Notes under the pieces: model-generated
Told to the model about the DNA's origin: nothing
The model's input: only the letters and a program-made list of their open reading frames with translations
Databases searched by the model: none
Made by a program: the position numbers and the translations under genes
Source: Noviluteimonas caseinilytica
GTDB lineage: Bacteria > Pseudomonadota > Gammaproteobacteria > Xanthomonadales > Xanthomonadaceae
Length of the DNA: 64,000 nt
Assembly: GCF_018406605.1 (NCBI RefSeq)
Contig: NZ_AP024545.1
Span: 1,550,001-1,614,000, forward strand
Direction: 5' to 3'
Shown here: positions 8,838 through 17,342 of the stretch, piece after piece
How the letters are laid out: the number at the start of each line of letters is the position of its first letter
Position numbering within the stretch: the first letter of the stretch is position 1

Positions 8838-8945
8838 GGTGCCCATCAGGTGGAAGAGGGCGCCCAGGTTGCCCGCGCCATGTGCGCGGGCAATGTCGGA
8901 AACATGAAGTCAGGGTGAGCTGCTCCTATCGAAGCGCCAACGCCG

Positions 8946-9425
8946 TCAGTGACGCGACCGCATCCGCCCCAACACGATCGCCATCGCCGCCGCACCCAGC
9001 GACTGCACCAGCTGCGGATGCTTGGCGTAGAAGTCGCTCATCTGCTGCACGATGCCGGGGTTGGCTTGTTCGGCCTGCGTCGCGATCTGCTGCACCTGGT
9101 CGGTGGACAGTTGCGTCGCTTGTTCCGGGCTGGAAATGCCCGCCTGCGTCAGCGCCGGATGCGTGGCGCCGCCGCCCAACGCGCCGAGCAACGTACTCAG
9201 CATCCCGGTCTTCTGCTGGTTGTCCGCGTGGCCGAACAGCTGCGCGACCATCTGCGCGAACGGCGGGGTCTGGTCGGACTGGAACGCCGCGTTCATGCCC
9301 TGGCTGAGTTCGTCGGGCGAGGCGTTCTGCGCGATCTGCTGGAACTGGTCGCGCGCTTCCGGCGGCAACGGTGCGCCGCCCTGGCCGGTGATCTGCTGGA
9401 GCAGGCTTTCGATGGGGTTGCTCAT
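8946..9425 (-). CDS. Glutamine-rich hypothetical protein, possibly DUF937/YidB-like
   Basis: A 159 aa protein with no signal peptide. It has several Q-rich amphipathic helices (SLLQQITGQGG, DQFQQIAQNA, TDQVQQIATQAEQ) and a glycine-rich centre LLGALGGGATHP, ending in a weakly hydrophobic helix and RMRSRH. The LLGALGGGA segment recalls DUF937/YidB proteins, but the match is by eye only. The chosen ATG at 9425 has an AGAGGACG box just upstream; the longer frame would add 33 unlikely residues. It is separated from the TPR protein gene upstream by about 90 bases. Confidence 0.7.
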   Translation of the reverse strand: MSNPIESLLQQITGQGGAPLPPEARDQFQQIAQNASPDELSQGMNAAFQSDQTPPFAQMVAQLFGHADNQQKTGMLSTLLGALGGGATHPALTQAGISSPEQATQLSTDQVQQIATQAEQANPGIVQQMSDFYAKHPQLVQSLGAAAMAIVLGRMRSRH

Positions 9426-9514
9426 GGGTCGTCCTCTGCACCGGGGGGTGCAAGCGGCCACAGCATTGACCCCGCATCGTTCAGATCGTGCGAATGCGCA
9501 CCAGGCTTCGTCAC

Positions 9515-11329
9515 TCAGCGGCACCGATAGTCACGAACTGCAACCCGCGTGCATGCATCCGGCGGCCCAAACCGCTCCCAGGCATCCACCCACCCGATGT
9601 TGCGCGCGAGTTCGGGAAATTCCGGCAGCTGCCGCATCGGGGCATCCTCCGGCGACCAGATGCGGAACACGATGCCGGCATCGTCCTGCGACACGCGCCC
9701 GCCGAACAACGCCAGCGCGCGCGAATACTGGTGCAATCGCATCAGCGAGACGACGGCCCACGCAGGCACGACGTCAGGTTTCGTCGCCAGGCAGTCGTCG
9801 ATGATCTTCAGCGCGCGCGCCTGCGCATTGGCATCGCCGCCGATGGTGCCCGCCAGCAGCGTGTCGAAGTCCACCGGGCCCGCAGTGCCGCACGGCGTCG
9901 GATTCTGCTTCCACGTCGCCGCCACCAGTTGCCGCGCCGCAGCGACATCGCCGCGCGCGCGCATGACTTCCCCCAGGCCGGCCTTGGCGAACGACAGTCC
10001 GAGCGCATCGGACTGCGTGAACAACATCTCCGCCTTGTCCAGGTCGCCCGCATACATGGACTGCGAGGCACGCCAGTTGACCGCATTCGGCAACATCGGA
10101 TCGATGGCGATCGCGCGGTCCAGCTCCGCGATGCCTTGCTTCGTGTAACCGGTGACGATGAACCATTGCCCCAGGTACATGTGCGCCGACGCGTCCTGCG
10201 GTTGCATCTGCACCGCGCGATCGAGATAAGTGCGTGCCTCGGTGAAGCGCCGTTCCATGCGCCACAGTTCCAGGCCCAGCGCGTACACCGGTTCGGCCAG
10301 CGTCGGGTCCATCGCCATGGCCGCACGCGCGTGTTGCTCGGCTTGCCGACCGCGATCCGGGTCACGGACGTTCACCGTCATCTGCGCCAGCGCCAGCCGT
10401 GCATGCGCGCGCGCGAATTTCGGATCCAGCGCGATGGCCTGCTCCAGCCACGCGATCGCCTCCTTCGCATGCGCGTAGTCACGCTTGTTCATGACGTCGG
10501 TGGCGCGCAGGTACAGCTGGTAGGCCTCGGGGCTGGTGGTCGATTCGGCCACCAACTGCGACTTCTGCTCCCCGATCAACGTCACCTGCAGTGCGTCCGC
10601 GATCGCATGCGCGATCTGGTCCTGCAACTTGAAGACATCCGACAGGTCGCCGTCGAACTGCTTCGACCACAGGTGCATGCCGTCCTTGCTGCGCACGAGT
10701 TGCGCGGTGATGCGCACGCGATTGCCCTGCGTGCGCACCGATCCCTCCAGCACATGCGCGACACCCAGCGCCTGGCCGATCGTGCGCAGGTCCACGTTGC
10801 GTCCCTTGTACGAGAACGACGACGTCCGCCCCGCGACGCGCAAGTCACGGATCTGCGCGAGCGCGTTGAGGATCTCCTCCGACATGCCGTCGGAGAAATA
10901 TTCCTGGTCGTGCTTCGGGCTGAGGTCGGTGAAGGCGAGCACCGCGATCGACTTGTCGTCGACGATCGGCGCGGGCTTGGCGTCGACCACCGCTTGCCCC
11001 GGCCGCACGCTGGGCTGCCCGACGAAGTACCAGCCCACAGCCAGCGCCGCGAGCCCGAGCGCGACGGCGATGACGCGCTTGTTCCCCACCGGCGACGCAT
11101 CCAGCCGCATGCCCTCGGGCGTGAGGTCGAGCACCCACGTCAGCACGAGGGCGATCGGGAAGCCGAGCAACGCCATGAGGATGAAGACGCGCAGCGCCCA
11201 AGGCGGGGCGTCGAACGCGGGGAGGACGATGCTAGCCGCCTGCACGGCCACCCATGCCGACACCAGGTAGACGGCGCCGACCTTGATGACCTTGCGCCGC
11301 TTCAGTTCGGCGAACAGATTGCCGCTCAT
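9515..11329 (-). CDS. Membrane-anchored TolB-like/TPR protein
   Basis: A 604 aa protein starting MSGNLFAELKRRKVIKV, a start typical of a family common in Xanthomonadales. Two hydrophobic segments (about 15-40 and 48-70) are followed by a third near 85-105. A periplasmic FlgO/TolB-N-like domain follows at about 130-260 (KSIAVLAFTDLSPKHDQEYFSDG, ILNALAQ, ALGVAHVLEGSVR). TPR repeats cover about 290-520 (AIALDPKFARAHARLALA, AMDPTLAEPVYALG, AIDPMLPNAVNWRAS). Related proteins often carry an N-terminal DNA-binding or adenylate-cyclase domain, which is absent here. It is probably a scaffold or sensor; no enzymatic residues are seen. Confidence 0.8.
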   Translation of the reverse strand: MSGNLFAELKRRKVIKVGAVYLVSAWVAVQAASIVLPAFDAPPWALRVFILMALLGFPIALVLTWVLDLTPEGMRLDASPVGNKRVIAVALGLAALAVGWYFVGQPSVRPGQAVVDAKPAPIVDDKSIAVLAFTDLSPKHDQEYFSDGMSEEILNALAQIRDLRVAGRTSSFSYKGRNVDLRTIGQALGVAHVLEGSVRTQGNRVRITAQLVRSKDGMHLWSKQFDGDLSDVFKLQDQIAHAIADALQVTLIGEQKSQLVAESTTSPEAYQLYLRATDVMNKRDYAHAKEAIAWLEQAIALDPKFARAHARLALAQMTVNVRDPDRGRQAEQHARAAMAMDPTLAEPVYALGLELWRMERRFTEARTYLDRAVQMQPQDASAHMYLGQWFIVTGYTKQGIAELDRAIAIDPMLPNAVNWRASQSMYAGDLDKAEMLFTQSDALGLSFAKAGLGEVMRARGDVAAARQLVAATWKQNPTPCGTAGPVDFDTLLAGTIGGDANAQARALKIIDDCLATKPDVVPAWAVVSLMRLHQYSRALALFGGRVSQDDAGIVFRIWSPEDAPMRQLPEFPELARNIGWVDAWERFGPPDACTRVAVRDYRCR

Positions 11330-11493
11330 GCGTCCGTTCGTCCCCGGTCCGTCCCTGTGGTTACGCCAGAGCCGGCCGGCAACGGCCATGGCGTGAGGAT
11401 CGGCCCGACGGCACCGCGTTTTGCCCACCGGGACGATGCGGCGCGCCGCCGGCCAGTGACAGGCTTTCGCGCACTCGAAGCCGGAGGAGTGCC

Positions 11494-11823
11494 ATGTCGG
11501 ATGCCAACGATGCGATGGACCAGTTCGTCCTGAATTTCCACCAGTCCCTCGACGCCCTCGAGGCCGAATACGACGCCGCGATGGCCGACGCGAAGCGCGC
11601 GGGCCCGATGGTGACGTTCGAACGCGTGCATTCCATCCGCGAACGCGGGCGCGCGCTGGAGGACCAGTTGTATGCGCTGGCGTTGCGGATCAACGGCGGC
11701 GTGGGTGCGGCGGCATTTGCACCGGACATGGAAAAGCGCGCCGCGGATGCGCGCTTCGTGTCGAAGGTGCGGCGCCTGGTGCGGGCGATGGTGGGGGATT
11801 CGGCGCGGGGGACGCGGCAGTAA
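11494..11823 (+). CDS. Hypothetical helical protein, 109 aa
   Basis: Small soluble, largely helical protein with many charged residues (LDALEAEYDAAMADAKR, VHSIRERGRALEDQLYAL). There is no signal peptide, cysteine or recognisable motif. The ATG is preceded by a good GGAGGAG ribosome site five bases upstream, which supports this start. It is divergent from the TPR protein gene and convergent with the 11842 gene, so it is a single-gene transcript. Function unknown. Confidence 0.65.
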   Translation: MSDANDAMDQFVLNFHQSLDALEAEYDAAMADAKRAGPMVTFERVHSIRERGRALEDQLYALALRINGGVGAAAFAPDMEKRAADARFVSKVRRLVRAMVGDSARGTRQ

Positions 11824-11841
11824 GGGTGTGCGTGACGCCTG

Positions 11842-12255
11842 CTACGCCGTACGTTCGGCCAGCAACCACGCCACCGCCTGCACCCGGTCATCGAACTGCC
11901 GGAACACGAATCCACCCTGCGTCAGCACTTCATTCGTCTGCACCTGCACGTCGGTCGGCGCATTGACCAACGCCACGCGCGCATCGGTGGTGAATGCCAG
12001 CCGCCCCATGCGCGCGCCGAATTCCGCGACGGCCTTCGGCTCCGGCGTCGCGATCGGCCACGCCGACGTGTAATTGATCAGCAAGCGCCGGAACCCACCG
12101 GCCGGCGTCATCCGCCCCAGCGCATCGATCGTGCCGATGCGGAAGTCGTAGCTGACTTCGCCCGCGTAGCGCACTTCGATGATGTCGCTGTTCGGCAGGT
12201 ACTTGATCGTACGACTGCGCGCGGGCGGCAACGCGCCCGTGTCCTGTTCGTCCAT
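11842..12255 (-). CDS. STAS/SpoIIAA-like hypothetical protein
   Basis: A 137 aa soluble protein. The pattern SDIIEVRYAGEVSYDF, then FRRLLINYTSAWPIATPEP, FGARMGRLAF, ARVALVNAPTDVQVQT and a terminal FDDRVQAVAWLL resembles the alternating strands and helices of SpoIIAA/STAS-like proteins common in Xanthomonadales. No phospho-serine motif can be assigned. It is monocistronic, between a convergent gene and the HAD gene 60 bases upstream. Function unknown. Confidence 0.6.
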   Translation of the reverse strand: MDEQDTGALPPARSRTIKYLPNSDIIEVRYAGEVSYDFRIGTIDALGRMTPAGGFRRLLINYTSAWPIATPEPKAVAEFGARMGRLAFTTDARVALVNAPTDVQVQTNEVLTQGGFVFRQFDDRVQAVAWLLAERTA

Positions 12256-12318
12256 GCTGGCGACCCCCTGGTCCCGCCCCCCCTGAGGGCGTGGACGGGA
12301 GTATGCCCCCTCGGTCGG

Positions 12319-12981
12319 TCAGGCGCCCGTGACTGCGTCCCACGCGCGCGCATCCAGCGCTTCCAGCGTACGCAGCCGCATGTCGGCGATGGCGTAGCGC
12401 GGATCTGCGGCCTGCGCCGCCTCCGGCACGGCGATGCAGCGCATGCCCGCCGCCTTCGCCGCGATCACGCCGTTCACCGAATCCTCGAAGACCACGCAGT
12501 CGCCGGGCACGATGCCCAACATCCGCGCCGCGCTGAGGAACACCGCGGGATCCGGTTTCCCGCGCGCTTCCGATTCCGCCGAATGCACGACGTCGAACAA
12601 CGCGGCGATCCCGAGCCTTTGCAACGCCGCGTGGATGATCGCGTCGGACGTCGCCGATGCGATCGCCAAACCTTCGACGCGTGATCGCGCGAAGCGCACC
12701 GCGTCGACCGCACCCGGCAATGCTTTCGCACGCGACGCCACGCGTTCGGCCACCAACGTGCCGAGGCGTTGCGCGATCTCGTCGCGCGTGGGGCCTTCCC
12801 AAGGTTGGTACTGCCACCAGTGCGCAACGACTTCATCCAACCGGAAGCCTTGCGTACTCGCCCCCATCTCCGGCGTCAGCTTGATACCGACCGACCCGAA
12901 CACCTCGCACTCGGTCTCGAACCAGATCGCCTCCGAGTCGATGAGCAGTCCGTCCAGGTCGAAGATGGCGGCTCGCAGCAT
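12319..12981 (-). CDS. HAD-family sugar-phosphate phosphatase
   Basis: A 220 aa HAD hydrolase of the beta-phosphoglucomutase/hexitol-phosphatase (HxpB, formerly YniC) group, which dephosphorylates sugar phosphates. Motif I is FDLDG (D8, D10), motif II is the ASATSD segment, motif III the lysine of RGKPDP and motif IV VVFEDSVNG. The cap domain at about 18-85 contains the typical G-rich substrate helix. The start at 12981 is chosen because GGGGAG lies just upstream and it places the DxD nucleophile at residue 8, as in relatives. Phosphatase rather than mutase is inferred from overall similarity; the exact substrate is unknown. Confidence 0.85.
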   Translation of the reverse strand: MLRAAIFDLDGLLIDSEAIWFETECEVFGSVGIKLTPEMGASTQGFRLDEVVAHWWQYQPWEGPTRDEIAQRLGTLVAERVASRAKALPGAVDAVRFARSRVEGLAIASATSDAIIHAALQRLGIAALFDVVHSAESEARGKPDPAVFLSAARMLGIVPGDCVVFEDSVNGVIAAKAAGMRCIAVPEAAQAADPRYAIADMRLRTLEALDARAWDAVTGA

Positions 12982-13089
12982 TTGCGCTCCCCGTTGCATG
13001 ACTTTCCGAGAATTATTCCTACGCCGATCGCGCCCGACGCAGCATGCTCCCTACGTTACAACGGGTGTCCGCAAGGCAAGGGGAGCCGC

Positions 13090-13362
13090 GTGCCCGACAC
13101 CGTCAAGGTCACCTGCATCAACACGCGCGAGTTCGGCAGCGCCGACGGGCGCATCTCGCATGTCGGCGGCTGGGGGTGGAAGTTCACCCAGGAAGAAACC
13201 ATCGACCACATCGAGACCGGGCGCCTGCGCTGCTACATCAACGTGCTCGGCGAGGACGTCTGGATCGTGGTGGCCACGCGCAACGGGCGGAAATACCTGC
13301 GGACCGAGATCGACGACGAGGACTCCAACGCGCTCCTCAACCTGCCGGAGTGCCCCGCGTAG
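13090..13362 (+). CDS. DUF3892 family protein
   Basis: A 90 aa protein with the DUF3892 pattern: VKVTCINT at the start, SHVGGWGWKFTQEETIDHIETG in the centre, then YVN-like strand CYINV and VWIVVATRNGRKYLRTE. The family is small, soluble and of unknown function. The start is a GTG at 13090, preceded by GGGGAGC; longer frames run through intergenic sequence. It is followed by the EF-hand secreted protein after about 70 bases, with no clear functional link. Confidence 0.8.
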   Translation: MPDTVKVTCINTREFGSADGRISHVGGWGWKFTQEETIDHIETGRLRCYINVLGEDVWIVVATRNGRKYLRTEIDDEDSNALLNLPECPA

Positions 13363-13434
13363 GCCAAGCGGCTGTCCGATCCCCGGGCCCGCCGCCGTTG
13401 CGTGAGGAACACCCCTCCCGCCAAGGCCCGCCCC

Positions 13435-13929
13435 ATGTCCACGTCCATCGCCCGCCTGTCCGCCGCGCTGCTCGCCTGCGCCTTGCTCCCGGCCGGCGCG
13501 TGCATGGCGCAGCAGGCCACGCCCATGTCCGCCAAGCCGGCCGAGGCACCCGCCGCAGCCGCCGCGCCCGCGGCCGCACCGGCGCCGCCAACCGCCGCCA
13601 GTCGCTTCGCCATCCTCGACGCCAATCACGACGGCGTGCTCAGCCAGTACGAATACGACAGCGACGCGGTGCTCGAAGCGCTCGACACCAACCACGACGA
13701 TCTGATTTCCGCCGACGAGTTCCAGGTGTTCCTGGGCGACAAGGCGCAGGGCGCGCCGGATGCGGCCTACCGCATCAGCATCGCGGACACCGATGGCGAC
13801 GGGAAGTTATCGGACGCCGAGCTGCGCCGCGGCCTGAAGATCCGCTTCGACTGGCTCGACGCCAACAAGGACGGCAACGTGGACCTGGACGAACTGAAGG
13901 CAGGCTTCGGCGTACCGATGCTGCATTAA
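13435..13929 (+). CDS. Secreted EF-hand protein
   Basis: A 164 aa periplasmic protein. Residues 1 to about 24 form a signal peptide ending ACMAQQ, followed by an Ala/Pro-rich linker. Four calcium-loop-like segments follow: DANHDGVLSQYE, DTNHDDLISADE, DTDGDGKLSDAE and DANKDGNVDLDE. These are textbook EF-hand loops with Asp at positions 1, 3 and 5 and an acidic residue at 12. It likely binds calcium in the periplasm. The ATG at 13435 gives a proper signal peptide, unlike the upstream in-frame ATG. Its stop overlaps the convergent gene at 13926 by four bases. Confidence 0.85.
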   Translation: MSTSIARLSAALLACALLPAGACMAQQATPMSAKPAEAPAAAAAPAAAPAPPTAASRFAILDANHDGVLSQYEYDSDAVLEALDTNHDDLISADEFQVFLGDKAQGAPDAAYRISIADTDGDGKLSDAELRRGLKIRFDWLDANKDGNVDLDELKAGFGVPMLH

Positions 13930-14231
13930 GCGGCGGGTTCGTCGGGCGCACCGATCTCGAGCGTGTGCGTCCAGCCCGGCAGCCCCACCTTCGCCAGGTA
14001 TTTCACGAGCGCTTCGACGCCGTAATACGTGACCTTGCCGTTGGGCTGCATGTACGCCAGCGCGGACTGGTCCACCTTCAGGCCGTTCGCGCGCGCCTGC
14101 TTCGTCAGCTTCTGCAGCAGCAGCCCATTGTCGGCGTTGGTGTTGGAATCGGCGTGCGCATCGAACACCACGTAGTCGATCCAGCCGCCTTCCGTATTCT
14201 TGTCGCGCAGGTGCGCGAAGTTCACTTTCAT
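13926..14231 (-). CDS. Hypothetical protein, 101 aa
   Basis: Small soluble protein beginning MKVNFAHLRDKNTEGG, with the segments WIDYVVFDAHADSN, LLQKLTKQARANGLKVDQSALAY and a C-terminal LPGWTHTLEIG. No family was recognised, though its composition and aligned length suggest a conserved small protein. The ATG at 14231 follows GGGAGGATCACG, a strong ribosome site. It is convergent with the EF-hand gene, with a four-base overlap of the stops. Confidence 0.65.
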   Translation of the reverse strand: MKVNFAHLRDKNTEGGWIDYVVFDAHADSNTNADNGLLLQKLTKQARANGLKVDQSALAYMQPNGKVTYYGVEALVKYLAKVGLPGWTHTLEIGAPDEPAA

Positions 14232-14259
14232 GGTCGTGATCCTCCCGGAGGCGGCTAGC

Positions 14260-14631
14260 TTAATGCCGCGTGGCCGGTATCTGGGGCGCGCGCCACATCT
14301 TGAGTGCAACGACGACACCGACGAACGCGAACACCAGGCCCAGCGCGATGCTGGAGGTCAGCGTCCGTGCGCCGGCATGCAGGTCGTAGCCGATCATGAT
14401 CGCGCCGATCACCAGGAAGTACATCGGGGTGAGCGACCGCAGCGAGCGCTGTGTCCCTTGCATCCGTTGGCAGTGGAGCCACAACGCGTGCGCATCGCTG
14501 ACCTCCGCTTCATGCGATCCGCGGCAGGCAAGCCCGAATCCGAGATCGGCCGCGCACGCCGGGCACAGGCCCTTCGCGCAATGCTTGCATAGGCCGATGG
14601 CGGCCGTGCCGGCGTGTTGGAAGCAGTCCAT
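14260..14631 (-). CDS. B-box zinc-finger-like membrane protein
   Basis: A 123 aa protein. The N-terminus (1 to about 45) has a B-box-type zinc-binding pattern: C3, H6, C15, C18, C23 and C26 in CKHCAKGLCPACAADLG, then C36 and H40. Two membrane spans follow (about 70-90 and 92-112). Similar small B-box-TM proteins occur widely in bacteria, with unknown roles. The start ATG is followed directly by the CFQHAG motif typical of the group. Confidence 0.75.
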   Translation of the reverse strand: MDCFQHAGTAAIGLCKHCAKGLCPACAADLGFGLACRGSHEAEVSDAHALWLHCQRMQGTQRSLRSLTPMYFLVIGAIMIGYDLHAGARTLTSSIALGLVFAFVGVVVALKMWRAPQIPATRH

Positions 14632-14752
14632 CGCAGTTCCTCGATCCCGTGATCCGTCTCGTCGGCGGCTAGCCTAACGCCCGGCGCCGCGCTGCGCATG
14701 GCTCGGTACAGGGGCCGGGCGTAAAGTAGCGCCGTCGCGATCCCCCAGGAAC

Positions 14753-16528
14753 TTGACGTTGCGAACTCCCAACGGCGGCCCCGCCCAACCCGCGCGTCGC
14801 CGCTTCGTGCAAGGCCTGGCCGCCGGCGGCGCCGTGGCCGGCCTCGGCCTGTGGCCACGCGCGAGTTACGCGCTGCAAGGCGCGGGCCTGCCTTCCGTCC
14901 TGTCCGGCACGCAGTTCGACCTGTCGATCGGCGAAACGCCGATGAACTTCACCGGCCGCACGCGCACGGCGATCACCGTCAACGGATCGTTGCCCGCGCC
15001 GCTGCTGCGCTGGCGCGAAGGCACCACGGTGGACTTGCGCGTGTCGAACGCGCTGCCGATGCATTCCGTGCATGGCCACGAGACCTCGATCCACTGGCAC
15101 GGCATCCTGCTGCCCGCCAACATGGACGGCGTGCCGGGCATCAGCTTCGACGGCATCCATCGCGGCGAGACGTACGCGTATCGCTTCGACGTGAAGCAAT
15201 CCGGCACGTACTGGTACCACAGCCATTCGGCGTACCAGGAACAGGTGGGGCTGTACGGCCCGCTGATCATCGATCCGATCGAACCCGCACCGTTCGCATT
15301 CGACCGCGATTACGTGGTGATGCTGACGGACTGGACGGACCTGGATCCGGCGGCGTTGTTCGCGCGCCTCAAGAAGATGCCGGGCTACGACAACTACTAC
15401 AAGCGCACGCTCGGCGACTTCATGCGCGATGCGCGCCGCGATGGCCTCGCGGAAACCATCGAAGACCGCAAGCTCTGGGGCGCGATGCGCATGACGCCCA
15501 CCGACCTCGCCGACGTCAACGCGAACACCTACACCTACCTGTTGAACGGCACCACGTCGCTCGGCAACTGGACGGGCCTGTTCCGTTCCGGCGAGAAGGT
15601 GCGCCTGCGTTTCATCAACGGCGCATCGATGACGTACTTCGACGTGCGCATCCCCGGCTTGAAGATGACGGTGGTCGCCGCCGATGGCCAGTACGTGCAC
15701 CCGGTGACGGTCGACGAATTCCGCATCGCGACCGCGGAAACCTTCGACGTGATCGTGGAGCCCAGCGGGCAGGACGCGTTCACCATCTTCGCGCAGGACA
15801 TGGGCCGCACCGGTTACGTCAGCGGCACGCTCGCCGTGCGCGAAGGCTTGCGCGCGCCGGTGCCGGCGGTGGAGGCACGGCAGATCCTGTCGATGGCGGA
15901 CATGGGGCACGGTGCGGCGGCGCACGACATGGCCGGCATGGACATGGCCGGCATGGACCACGCCGCGATGGGCCACGCCGCGATGGGCCACGCAATGCCT
16001 GCCGCGCAACACCATCCCGCCAGCGAATCGCACAACCCGTTCGTCGACATGCAGGCGGCTTCGCCGACGCCGAAGCTCGACGACCCCGGCATCGGCCTGC
16101 GCGACAACGGCCGCACGGTGCTCACGTATTCGATGCTGCGCAGCGTGTTCGACGATCCAGACGGCCGCGATCCCGGCCGCGACATCGAGCTGCACCTCAC
16201 CGGCCACATGGAACGCTTCACGTGGGGCTTCAACGGGCAGAAGTTCTCGCAGGCGGAACCGCTGCGGTTCAACTACGGCGAACGCCTGCGCATCGTGTTG
16301 GTCAACGACACGATGATGACGCACCCGATCCACCTGCACGGCATGTGGAGCGACCTGGAAGACGCCGACGGCAACTTCCACGTGCGCAAGCACACCATCG
16401 ACATGCCGCCCGGCAGCAGGCGCAGCTATCGCGTTCGCGCCGATGCGCTCGGTGGCTGGGCATATCACTGCCACCTGCTGTTCCACATGGAAGCCGGGAT
16501 GATGCGCGAAGTGCGGGTGGACGAATGA
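14753..16528 (+). CDS. copA: Multicopper oxidase, copper resistance protein CopA
   Basis: A 591 aa periplasmic multicopper oxidase that oxidises or sequesters copper. A Tat signal is visible (RRRFVQG near residue 17). All four copper-ligand segments are intact: HETSIHWHG (about 117), GTYWYHSHSAYQ (about 153), THPIHLHGMW near the C-terminus, and WAYHCHLLFHMEAGMM at the end. Residues about 383-420 form a Met/His-rich insert, with tandem DMAGM and HAAMG pentapeptides, that is likely to bind copper. The start is TTG at 14753 with CAGGA five bases before it; no better ATG precedes the Tat motif. The stop overlaps copB (ATGA). It forms an operon with copB and probably the gene at 17343. Confidence 0.93.
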   Translation: MTLRTPNGGPAQPARRRFVQGLAAGGAVAGLGLWPRASYALQGAGLPSVLSGTQFDLSIGETPMNFTGRTRTAITVNGSLPAPLLRWREGTTVDLRVSNALPMHSVHGHETSIHWHGILLPANMDGVPGISFDGIHRGETYAYRFDVKQSGTYWYHSHSAYQEQVGLYGPLIIDPIEPAPFAFDRDYVVMLTDWTDLDPAALFARLKKMPGYDNYYKRTLGDFMRDARRDGLAETIEDRKLWGAMRMTPTDLADVNANTYTYLLNGTTSLGNWTGLFRSGEKVRLRFINGASMTYFDVRIPGLKMTVVAADGQYVHPVTVDEFRIATAETFDVIVEPSGQDAFTIFAQDMGRTGYVSGTLAVREGLRAPVPAVEARQILSMADMGHGAAAHDMAGMDMAGMDHAAMGHAAMGHAMPAAQHHPASESHNPFVDMQAASPTPKLDDPGIGLRDNGRTVLTYSMLRSVFDDPDGRDPGRDIELHLTGHMERFTWGFNGQKFSQAEPLRFNYGERLRIVLVNDTMMTHPIHLHGMWSDLEDADGNFHVRKHTIDMPPGSRRSYRVRADALGGWAYHCHLLFHMEAGMMREVRVDE

Positions 16529-17325
16529 AGCGGCTCGCGCTGGCGCTCCTGTGTTGCGTCGCGCTCGATGCGATGGCGCAGGACCATTCGCATCACATGA
16601 TGCCGATGCCGATGCCTGCACCCACGACGGGCGAGCAACCGAAGACGCCGATCCCCGCATTGACGGACGCCGATCGCGCCGCGGCCAAACCGCCGATGGC
16701 CGACCACCCGGAGCATGACAACGCGATCCAGTCCTTCGTCCAGTTCAACCGCCTCGAAGGCTTCGACGGCGGCCTCGAATGGCAAGGCCAGGCGTGGATC
16801 GGCACCGACACCGACAAGCTCTGGCTGCGCAGCGAAGGCGAGCGCATCGACGAACGCACCGAAGCCGCCGACCTGGAAGTGCTGTACGGCAAGCCGATCG
16901 CGCGCTGGTGGGATCTCGTCGCGGGCGTGCGCCACGATTTCAAACCCGGCGCGTCGCAGGATTGGGCCGCCATCGGCGTCACGGGCACCACGCCGTACAA
17001 GATCGAACTGGAAGCGACGGCGTACATCGGCGCCTCCGGCCGCACCGCCGCGCGCATCGAAGCCGAATACGAAGCGCTGCTCACCAATCGCCTCATCCTG
17101 CAGCCGCTCGTCGAACTCAACCTCAACGGCAAGGACGATCCCGCGCGCCATGTGGGCGCGGGGTTGAGCACCGCCGAAGCCGGCCTGCGGTTGCGTTACG
17201 AAGTGACGCGCCAGTTCGCGCCGTACATCGGCGTGGTGTACGAGCGCGCGTTCGGCGACACTGCGGACCTGCGGCACGACGCAAGCGATACGCGCGTGGT
17301 CGCAGGGTTCCGGATCTGGTTCTGA
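16525..17325 (+). CDS. copB: Outer-membrane copper resistance protein CopB
   Basis: A 266 aa outer-membrane beta-barrel of the CopB family, acting with CopA in copper tolerance. A signal peptide (about 1-18, ending AMAQ) is followed by a His/Met-rich stretch DHSHHMMPMPMP that probably binds metal. Then come alternating beta strands such as WQGQAWIGTDTDKLWLRSEGER, DLVAGVRHDF, YKIELEATAYIG and the C-terminal VVAGFRIWF ending in an aromatic residue, typical of outer-membrane proteins. The ATG overlaps the copA TGA by four bases, so translation is coupled. Confidence 0.92.
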   Translation: MKRLALALLCCVALDAMAQDHSHHMMPMPMPAPTTGEQPKTPIPALTDADRAAAKPPMADHPEHDNAIQSFVQFNRLEGFDGGLEWQGQAWIGTDTDKLWLRSEGERIDERTEAADLEVLYGKPIARWWDLVAGVRHDFKPGASQDWAAIGVTGTTPYKIELEATAYIGASGRTAARIEAEYEALLTNRLILQPLVELNLNGKDDPARHVGAGLSTAEAGLRLRYEVTRQFAPYIGVVYERAFGDTADLRHDASDTRVVAGFRIWF

Positions 17326-17342
17326 CTGACGAGACTTCCCCC

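Noticed and set aside
14669..16660. A 663-codon open frame on the minus strand across copA
   Set aside because: It is antisense to a convincing multicopper oxidase with all ligands; its product is His/Arg/Ala-rich low-complexity sequence, as expected for a GC-rich shadow frame.
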